Assembly: GCA_017439615.1 (NCBI GenBank)
Contig: JAFSIU010000101.1
Location: 1 to 12,126, forward strand
Direction: 5' to 3'
From: Bacillota bacterium
GTDB lineage: Bacteria; Bacillota; Dehalobacteriia; UBA4068
Length of the DNA stretch: 12,126 nt
The notes under the pieces were generated by a model that did no database searches, was not told the origin of the DNA, and worked only from the letters and a program-made list of their open reading frames with translations. Made by a program: the position numbers and the translations under genes. The first letter of the stretch is position 1. Each line of letters opens with the position of its first letter. Shown piece after piece: positions 6,278 to 12,126 of the stretch.

Positions 6278-7699
6278 ATGTTATTTTCCAGCACTATTTT
6301 TATATTTGCGTTCTTACCTGCGGTTTTGCTGATTTATTATCTGTTGCCTAAGCAAAACCTGGCATGGAGGAATATACTGCTTTTTGCCGCCAGCCTGTTC
6401 TTTTATGGTTGGGGGCAATTAGAGTTTATGTGGTTGATTCTGCTTTCGGTCGGAATGAACTATGTGTTCGGTCTTTGGATCGATGCCGCAAAAGAAAAGC
6501 GCATAAAAATACTTGCCCTGATCGTGATGCTGATCGCCAATTTGGGCATACTCTTCTGGTTCAAATACCGCGCTTTTGCTGTTATCAATATCAATAATCT
6601 TTTTAATGCGGGAATTTCGATTCCTGCTGTTGTGCTGCCCCTGGGAATTTCCTTCTTCACCTTTCAGGCAATTTCATATTGCATCGATGTTTACCGCGGA
6701 AATACCGAAGTACAGAAAAATCCTCTTTATCTCGGCTTCTTTATTACCTTCTTTCCGCAGCTGGTTGCAGGCCCCATTGTCAGATATAAGGATTTCAATG
6801 ATCAGATCACCGTCAGAGACCATAATTGGCAGCGCTTCAATGAAGGTGTTTGCCGTTTCATCATCGGCCTTGGCAAAAAGGTGCTGATCGCCAACAATGT
6901 TGCCATCATGGCGGACAAGGCATTCAATTCCCTTCCTGCAGGTCAGGAGCTGGCTGTCGGCTTTGCCTGGCTGGGTGCTGTTGCCTATGCCCTGCAGATT
7001 TATTTCGATTTCTCCGGCTATTCCGATATGGCTATCGGCCTTGCCAAAATGTTCGGGATCGAATTGAATATCAACTTCAATTTCCCCTACATCTCCCGCT
7101 CGGTTTCCGAATTCTGGAGACGCTGGCATATTTCACTGGGCACCTGGTTCAGAGATTATGTTTATTTCCCTTTGGGCGGCTCCAGAGTGAAAAAGCCTCG
7201 TTTGGTTTTCAATCTGCTCGTTGTCTGGGGCCTGACAGGCTTCTGGCATGGTGCAGATTGGGCATTCATCGCATGGGGCTTGCTCTATTTTGTTTTCCTG
7301 TCCTTTGAAAAGCTGACAGGCTTCGACAAATGGAAAATACCGAATATTATCCGCCATATCTATACCCTGCTGATAGTGCTTTTCGGCTGGGTGCTTTTCC
7401 GCGCGGCTGATATCACCGATGCGCTCGCCTTCTTCAAGGTTATGTTCGGTATGGCTGATGCACCGTTCTGGAATGATACTGCAACCGTTTTCTCGCTTGA
7501 AGCGCTGTTCTTCCTTATCTGTGGTGCAGTGTTCTCCACACCTGTTATGGACAAGCTTAAGCAATTCACTGAGGGCAGAAATATCCTTGCTGCACTTGGT
7601 TCTGTGCTGAAACCCGTTGTTTATATTGGGATATTTTTGCTGTGCATTTCCTTCCTGCTGAAGAATGCATACAATCCCTTCATCTATTTTAATTTCTAA
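6278..7699 (+). CDS. MBOAT family O-acyltransferase (AlgI/PatA-like)
   Basis: This polytopic membrane enzyme is expected to pass acetyl groups from a cytosolic donor across the membrane toward an extracytoplasmic polymer. At 473 residues it matches AlgI-type MBOAT proteins. Diagnostic stretches are FFPQLVAGPIVRYKDF (158-173), the re-entrant segment with FWRRWHISLGTWFRDYVYFPLGGS (279-302), and GFWHGADWAFIAWGL (321-335) with the catalytic His324; His284 is also conserved. GGGAGG at 6266-6271 sits six bases before the ATG. The next gene begins 12 bp after the stop and encodes the partner expected of such systems. No dltA/C/D genes or polysaccharide polymerase genes are nearby, so a DltB role is unlikely and the acetylated polymer (peptidoglycan, exopolysaccharide or other) is unknown. 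Confidence 0.92.
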   Translation: MLFSSTIFIFAFLPAVLLIYYLLPKQNLAWRNILLFAASLFFYGWGQLEFMWLILLSVGMNYVFGLWIDAAKEKRIKILALIVMLIANLGILFWFKYRAFAVININNLFNAGISIPAVVLPLGISFFTFQAISYCIDVYRGNTEVQKNPLYLGFFITFFPQLVAGPIVRYKDFNDQITVRDHNWQRFNEGVCRFIIGLGKKVLIANNVAIMADKAFNSLPAGQELAVGFAWLGAVAYALQIYFDFSGYSDMAIGLAKMFGIELNINFNFPYISRSVSEFWRRWHISLGTWFRDYVYFPLGGSRVKKPRLVFNLLVVWGLTGFWHGADWAFIAWGLLYFVFLSFEKLTGFDKWKIPNIIRHIYTLLIVLFGWVLFRAADITDALAFFKVMFGMADAPFWNDTATVFSLEALFFLICGAVFSTPVMDKLKQFTEGRNILAALGSVLKPVVYIGIFLLCISFLLKNAYNPFIYFNF

Positions 7700-7704
7700 G
7701 GAGG
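7698..7704 (+). promoter_or_regulatory. Ribosome binding site that decides the DHHW gene start
   Basis: AAGGAGG overlaps the TAA of the MBOAT gene. It is seven bases from ATG 7712 and only four from the in-frame TTG 7709, so ATG is the better start. The overlap suggests that translation of the two genes is coupled. Confidence 0.75.
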
Positions 7705-7711
7705 TGGTTTG

Positions 7712-8890
7712 ATGTCCCGCTTCGACAAAATTTCACAAGCTGCTGTCGGCATTGTTTTTATCCTGATGCTGTTCTTCTTTGGGATAACAACCGCCATTAA
7801 TATCAATGAGAAGAATCTGTCAGAATTCTCACGCAGTGCCATTGACGAAGCATATAATGAAGATTTTGAGCTGCATGACAGCTTCATCGATCTCAATGGC
7901 GGCTTCCGTGCTGCACTCGGAACTGATATCATGAGAGATGCCGATCCTCAGAATGTAGTCTACAAGCTTGAAAACGGCAAGATCTCCACTGTTATGGCTG
8001 TTTATGATATGTATGAGAATATGAGAAACACTGTTGCCTTCTCAAATTGGCTGGAAGACAAGGGTATCGAGTTTCTTTATGTTCTTGCACCTAACAAAAA
8101 TTCCGATCCTGCCGCCATTATGCCTGCAGGCGTACACGATTATGCCGACTTCTGCATGGACACCTTCAAAAGAATTTTCACCGAAGAGATTCCGCTCATG
8201 GATCTGCGTGAGGAATTCAATGCCGCTGAGATGAACTGGGATGAGCTTTATTTCAAAACAGATCATCACTGGATCCCCAGAACAGGTTTTTGGGTAAGCT
8301 CTCATTTGCTTGAATATTTCAATGAGCAGGGAACATTTACCACCGACAGCTTCTATACAGATATTTCCAATTATAATGCTGATTTATATGAAGGACTTTT
8401 CCTTGGCTCTCTCGGCAAAAGAGTCGGCAAGCTTTATGCAGGAACAGATGATTTTGAATTCATTTATCCCGCCTTTGAAACAGATTTCAATGTAACCATC
8501 AACAAGGTTTATGCACAGACCGAGCGCAGCGGCGACTTCATGAAAGCAATCGTTTATCAGCCTTTGCTCAAAATGGATGAAGATCATTTGCGCGACAATC
8601 ACTACGGAGCATATTTTGGCGGCGATTATGCCGAAGTCATTATCAGGAACAATAAGATAACAGGCGGCGGCAAGCTGCTGATGATAAAGGACTCTTATTC
8701 TCTGCCGGTTGCGGCATTGATGTCCTGCGCGGTTTCTGAGCTGCGCTTGCTCGATTTCCGTTATCTGACTGAATATGATCTGGAAAGCTATATAGAAGAA
8801 TATCAGCCTGACGCAGTTATCGTTATGTATAGCCCATCTGTACTCGGTGCAAAATATATGTATAAATTCCTTAATGAAAGCAAAAAATAA
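7712..8890 (+). CDS. Membrane-anchored AlgX/AlgJ-like (DHHW family) acetyltransferase partner
   Basis: It probably completes O-acetylation of a surface polymer with acetyl groups exported by the MBOAT protein. The 392-residue protein has one N-terminal membrane segment (about residues 9-30) and an extracytoplasmic domain. The SGNH-like catalytic elements of this family are visible: TDHHW at 183-187 (Asp184, His185/His186) and, near the C-terminus, LLMIKDSYSLP with the candidate nucleophile Ser328. VLAPNKNSDPA (124-134) and the spacing between motifs also fit AlgJ/AlgX/DHHW proteins. It lies 12 bp after the MBOAT gene, in the conserved two-gene order, and is followed by a strong terminator. 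Family assignment is good; direct catalytic activity, as opposed to a helper role, and the polymer acted on are inferred. Confidence 0.8.
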   Translation: MSRFDKISQAAVGIVFILMLFFFGITTAININEKNLSEFSRSAIDEAYNEDFELHDSFIDLNGGFRAALGTDIMRDADPQNVVYKLENGKISTVMAVYDMYENMRNTVAFSNWLEDKGIEFLYVLAPNKNSDPAAIMPAGVHDYADFCMDTFKRIFTEEIPLMDLREEFNAAEMNWDELYFKTDHHWIPRTGFWVSSHLLEYFNEQGTFTTDSFYTDISNYNADLYEGLFLGSLGKRVGKLYAGTDDFEFIYPAFETDFNVTINKVYAQTERSGDFMKAIVYQPLLKMDEDHLRDNHYGAYFGGDYAEVIIRNNKITGGGKLLMIKDSYSLPVAALMSCAVSELRLLDFRYLTEYDLESYIEEYQPDAVIVMYSPSVLGAKYMYKFLNESKK

Positions 8891-8903
8891 AGAGTTCTCT
8901 TTT

Positions 8904-8928
8904 CCGCAGCCATACGGCTGCGGTTTTT
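8904..8928 (+). terminator. Intrinsic terminator after the O-acetylation cassette
   Basis: A perfect 8-bp GC-rich stem, CCGCAGCC (8904-8911) with GGCTGCGG (8916-8923), encloses the loop ATAC and is followed by TTTTT (8924-8928). It begins 13 bp after the stop of the DHHW gene. Confidence 0.92.
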
Positions 8929-9009
8929 ATGTCGGCATAGTTCGACAGCATTGCATAAAATTTCAAACAATCAAGAAGTATTTTCGACCGATTTTTCAAT
9001 ACTAAGATA

Positions 9010-9038
9010 TTGCAAGACAACTGCTTTTAAGATATAAT
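9010..9038 (+). promoter_or_regulatory. Sigma-A promoter for pyruvate carboxylase
   Basis: TTGCAA (9010-9015) and a consensus TATAAT (9033-9038) are exactly 17 bp apart. Transcription would start near 9045, giving a leader of about 40 nt. It follows the terminator at 8904-8928, so the carboxylase gene appears to be transcribed on its own. Confidence 0.75.
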
Positions 9039-9052
9039 AATAAGATATTTTC

Positions 9053-9069
9053 TCTTCTTTTTAAGAAGA
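9053..9069 (+). repeat. Inverted repeat in the pyc leader
   Basis: TCTTCTT (9053-9059) and AAGAAGA (9063-9069) are a perfect 7-bp inverted repeat around TTT. The right arm touches the ribosome binding site (AAAGGGG, 9069-9075). As RNA it would be a weak AT-only hairpin that could dampen initiation; it could equally be an operator or chance. Confidence 0.35.
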
Positions 9070-9075
9070 AAGGGG
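9069..9075 (+). promoter_or_regulatory. Ribosome binding site that decides the pyc start
   Basis: AAAGGGG is eight bases from ATG 9084 but only two from the in-frame ATG 9078. The downstream ATG is therefore preferred, giving MKKFSRVLVANRGEIA, which also matches the usual start of the family. Confidence 0.65.
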
Positions 9076-9083
9076 TTATGCAA

Positions 9084-10109
9084 ATGAAGAAATTTTCAAG
9101 AGTTTTGGTTGCCAATCGCGGCGAAATTGCAGTAAGAATTTTCAGAGCCTGCAAAGAGCTCGGCATTCGTTCCGTGGCAATCTATTCCGAAGAAGACAAA
9201 AAGGCTCTTTTCCGCACCAAAGCGGATTATTCCTATCAAATCGGCAGAGGTAAAAAACCTGTCGATGCATATCTGGGCATTGATGAAATCATCAAGCTGG
9301 CAAAAGCCAAGGGGGTTGATGCTATTCACCCCGGTTATGGCTTCCTTTCCGAAAACAGCGAATTTGCCAGAAAATGCGAGGAGGCAGGTATCACCTTTAT
9401 CGGCCCCACTCATGAGATGATGGATGCAGTCGGCGACAAAATTAAATCCAAGCTGGTTGCAGCTTCTGTTGGCGTGCCCACTATCCCCGGCGTAGAAGAG
9501 CCCATACACAATGATGAAGATGCAATTAAATATGCCGCATATTGCGGATATCCCGTCATGCTCAAAGCTGCAGCAGGCGGCGGCGGCAGAGGTATGCGTA
9601 TTGTTCGCGAGGAAAAGGATTTGCTCCCTGAATTTCATTCCGCACAGAATGAGGCAAGAAAAGCCTTTGGCATTGATACCATTTTCATCGAAAAATATCT
9701 TGAAAGCCCCAAGCATATCGAAGTTCAGCTTTTGGGCGACCATCATGGCAATCTGGTGCATTTATATGAGCGCGATTGCTCCATTCAACGCCGCCATCAA
9801 AAGGTTGTCGAATTCACCCCTGCTCTTTGCATCACCGAGGAACAGCGTCAGGCCATCTGCAATGATGCGCTGAAAATCGCCAAAGCGGTCAACTACCGCT
9901 CTGCAGGTACTGCAGAGTTTCTGGTAGATGCCAGCGGTCAGCATTATTTCATCGAAATGAATCCCCGAATTCAGGTCGAGCATACTGTTACCGAAATGGT
10001 TACCGGTGTGGATATCGTTCAGGCACAGATACTCATTGCTCAGGGATACAAGCTTTCTGATCCCGAAATCAATATCAAATCTCAGGATGATATTATTCCC
10101 CGCGGCTAG
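9084..10109 (+). CDS. pyc: Pyruvate carboxylase, N-terminal part ending at an in-frame TAG
   Basis: This is the biotin carboxylase portion, which uses ATP and bicarbonate to carboxylate biotin. Visible are VLVANRGEIAVRIFRAC (7-23), HPGYGFLSEN (82-91), the ATP-grasp lysine and glycine loop LKAAAGGGGRGM (160-171), ERDCSIQRRHQK (229-240) and EMNPRIQVEHTVTE (291-304), all intact. The frame stops at TAG 10107-10109 (codon 342). The very next codons read SIQCRVTTEDP, the expected continuation, so the TAG occupies one residue of the domain, probably Tyr or another residue just after Gly in this motif. Termination would yield 341 residues lacking the end of the domain, including the motif Arg five codons on (equivalent to E. 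coli AccC Arg338), and so should be inactive. This is not a natural PycA/PycB boundary, which would lie after the whole domain. Confidence 0.93.
   Translation: MKKFSRVLVANRGEIAVRIFRACKELGIRSVAIYSEEDKKALFRTKADYSYQIGRGKKPVDAYLGIDEIIKLAKAKGVDAIHPGYGFLSENSEFARKCEEAGITFIGPTHEMMDAVGDKIKSKLVAASVGVPTIPGVEEPIHNDEDAIKYAAYCGYPVMLKAAAGGGGRGMRIVREEKDLLPEFHSAQNEARKAFGIDTIFIEKYLESPKHIEVQLLGDHHGNLVHLYERDCSIQRRHQKVVEFTPALCITEEQRQAICNDALKIAKAVNYRSAGTAEFLVDASGQHYFIEMNPRIQVEHTVTEMVTGVDIVQAQILIAQGYKLSDPEINIKSQDDIIPRG
10107..10109 (+). other. In-frame TAG interrupting pyruvate carboxylase
   Basis: The codon TAG sits between Gly341 and Ser343 in an otherwise continuous frame from 9084 to the window end. Upstream and downstream translations are both family-like right up to the stop, with no indel, so one base substitution explains it (for example TAT or TAC to TAG, or CAG to TAG). 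Of the nine other genes ending in this window, one uses TAG, one TGA and seven TAA, so general reassignment of TAG is not supported. Confidence 0.95.
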
Positions 10110-12126
10110 TCTATTCAGTGCCGCGTTACCACCGAAGACCCCGTCAATAATTTTGCTCCAGATACCGGTATCATCGATACATATCGCTCCGGTTCCGGCT
10201 TTGGTATTCGTCTGGACGTCGGCAATGCTTATGCAGGTGCGGAGATTTCTCCCTATTACGACAGCCTGCTTGTTAAGGTTACCTCTCTTGGCAGAAGCTT
10301 CCATGATGCTGCACAAAAATCCATCCGTGCACTGGAAGAAATGAAGATCAGCGGTGTCAAATGCAATATCGGCTTCCTGCTCAATGTTCTGAATCATCCG
10401 CAATTTCTGGCAGGCAATTGTAATACCGGCTTCATTGCAGAAAATCCTCAGCTTTTCAATATGAATGTTGCCAAAGACGATGAGCTGCAGCTCCTGCAAT
10501 TCCTCGGCGACAAAAATGTCAATGAAACGCGCAATGTCAAGGGCAGCTATGATATTGCCTTTGCACCCACCATTCCCGAGGAAGCACCCGCACGCGGAAC
10601 CAAACAGCTGCTTGATGAACAAGGGCCCAAGGCTGTTGCCGACTGGGCATTGGCTCAGAAAAAGCTACTGCTCACCGATACCACCATGCGTGATGCACAG
10701 CAATCCCTGATTGCGACTCGTGTCAGAACAGTTGATATGGAAAAAATTGCTCCTGCCACCGCATATCTCGGCAAGGATCTCTTCTCTCTTGAAATGTGGG
10801 GCGGTGCGACCTTCGATGTTGCCTTCCGCTTCCTGAAAGAGGATCCATGGGAAAGACTCACCACCCTGCGTGAAAAAATCCCCAATGTTCTCTTCCAGAT
10901 GCTCGTCAGAGGCGCCAATGCTGTCGGATATAAAAACTATCCCGATAATGTCATCCGTAAATTCATCAAGGAATCCGCAGATGCAGGCATTGATGTTTTC
11001 CGCATTTTTGACTCCCTGAACTGGATTGAAGGTATGTCTGTGGCATTGGACGAAACTCTCAATCAGAATAAAATTGCTGAAGCCTGCATTTGCTACACAG
11101 GCGATATTCTCGATGTCAGTCGCGATAAATACAGCCTAGAATATTATATCCGCAAGGCAAAGGAACTCGAAAAGAGAGGCTCCCATATCCTTGGTATCAA
11201 GGATATGTCGGGACTTCTGAAGCCCATGGCAGCTTTCAAGCTGGTCAATGCCCTGAAAAATGAGCTTTCCATCCCGATTCATCTGCACACTCATGACACA
11301 AGCGGCAATGGTATTGCCACCTTGCTGATGGCAGCTTCCGCAGGCTGCGATATCGTTGATACCGCCTTTAATTCCATGGCAGGTCTCACCAGCCAGCCCG
11401 CACTCAATTCTGTTATTGCGGCATTGGAAAACACCGAAAGAGATACCGGCATCAATCTCGATGATATGCAAAAGCTTTCTGCTTATTGGGAAACTGTTCG
11501 CCCTGTTTATGGCAAATTTGAATCCGGTCTCAAATCCGGCACCACCGAAATCTATAAATATGAGATCCCAGGCGGTCAATATTCCAATCTCAAACCTCAG
11601 GTCGAAAGCTTCGGTTTGGGAGATAAATTCAATGAAGTCAAGGAAATGTTCAAGACCGTCAATAATATGCTCGGCGATATCGTAAAAGTTACTCCCTCCT
11701 CCAAAGCAGTCGGTGATATGGCTATCTTTATGGTTCAGAATGATCTCACTCCCGAGAATATTTATGAAAAGGCCAAGGGCATGGATTTCCCCGATTCAAT
11801 AGTTTCCTATTTCGAGGGTATGATGGGACAGCCCGAAGGCGGCTTCCCTGAAGAACTGCAGAAGCTTGTGCTGAAGGACAAGGCACCCATCACCTGCCGT
11901 CCCGGTGAGCTTTTACCCGATGAAGACTTCGAGGCAATCCGCAGCTATCTGAGAGATAAATATAACTTTGAACCCTCAGAACAGGATATCTGCAGCTATT
12001 GCATGTATCCCAAGGTTTATGAGGATTATCTCAAGGAGCATCAGAACAGCGATTATCGCTATATGGCAAGCCATCTCTTCTTCCACAGTCTTGTCGAAGG
12101 TGAAACTGCTGATGTCAAGCATTCGA
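10110..12126 (+). CDS. pyc: Pyruvate carboxylase, remainder of gene after the TAG (partial at right edge)
   Basis: The frame continues without another stop to the edge of the window. It completes the biotin carboxylase domain (SIQCRVTTEDP, SGSGFGIRLD, PYYDSLLVKV) and then gives the carboxyltransferase domain that makes oxaloacetate from pyruvate. Numbering through the TAG from ATG 9084: TDTTMRDAQQS (531-541) with metal ligand Asp537, LEMWGGATFDVAFRFL, DVFRIFDSLNW, the lysine normally carbamylated Lys706 in IKDM, metal ligands His735 and His737 in HLHTHD, and the catalytic Thr870 in VTPSSKAVGD. The His usual in RDAHQS is Gln539. The biotin carrier domain, about 130 residues, would lie beyond the window. 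If ribosomes stop at the TAG, the first in-frame ATG is 10341, preceded by GGAAG, but a restart there would still lack part of the first domain. The gene may be pseudogenic, read through, or carry a base-call error. Confidence 0.9.

Noticed and set aside
8930..8947. TGTCG / CGACA inverted repeat with 8-nt spacer downstream of the terminator
   Set aside because: Looks operator-like, but it is about 65 bp upstream of the pyc -35 box, short, and does not match a LexA/DinR or other box I can name.
9762..10622. A 286-codon open frame on the - strand across the pyc TAG region
   Set aside because: Antisense shadow of pyruvate carboxylase codons; no domain or ribosome binding site. It does not explain the TAG.
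9084..12126. Natural two-subunit (PycA/PycB) pyruvate carboxylase
   Set aside because: The stop falls inside the biotin carboxylase domain, just before its catalytic Arg, and no ribosome binding site and start follow it directly. Natural splits lie between domains.

Overview
The window (12,126 bp, GC in the mid-40s by eye) reads as a chromosomal segment of an anaerobic member of the Bacillota, of the Clostridia or Negativicutes type. Every gene is on the + strand. Most are preceded by strong AGGAGG-type ribosome binding sites, promoters are sigma-A-like, and the content is housekeeping: diaminopimelate/lysine synthesis, the MEP isoprenoid pathway and a multidomain pyruvate carboxylase. This assignment is an inference from gene content and signals; no marker gene in the window fixes the genus.

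Layout. (1) 1-536: the C-terminal part of a Y-family DNA polymerase, in a reading frame that opens only at base 102, so the gene is either broken or the start of the window is misread. (2) 559-4375: a likely transcription unit, with promoter, dapF, dapL, a patatin-like lipid hydrolase, ispE overlapping the hydrolase by 17 bp, and a hairpin that includes the ispE stop codon. (3) 4446-5195: a MobA-like nucleotidyltransferase of unknown substrate. (4) 5221-8928: an extended -10 promoter, a CaCA-family cation exchanger, then a two-gene O-acetylation cassette (MBOAT acyltransferase plus a membrane-anchored AlgX/DHHW-like protein), closed by a clear intrinsic terminator. (5) 9010 to the end: a promoter and pyruvate carboxylase, running off the right edge.

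How the genes fit together. DapL makes LL-diaminopimelate in one step from tetrahydrodipicolinate, and DapF epimerises it to meso-diaminopimelate for peptidoglycan and lysine. IspE supplies isoprenoid precursors, including the undecaprenyl carrier used for wall synthesis. The MBOAT pair probably O-acetylates a cell-surface polymer. Much of the window therefore concerns the cell envelope. Pyruvate carboxylase is anaplerotic.

The most notable observation is a single in-frame TAG at 10107-10109 inside the biotin carboxylase domain of pyruvate carboxylase. More than 670 further codons stay open and recognisable in the same frame after it, with the carboxyltransferase metal and catalytic residues in place. 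A second oddity in the same gene is Gln in place of the His of the usual RDAHQS motif. I found no CRISPR array, insertion sequence, tRNA, rRNA, prophage or defence gene, and nothing that amounts to an undescribed multi-gene system. No stretch over 300 bp lacks a gene.
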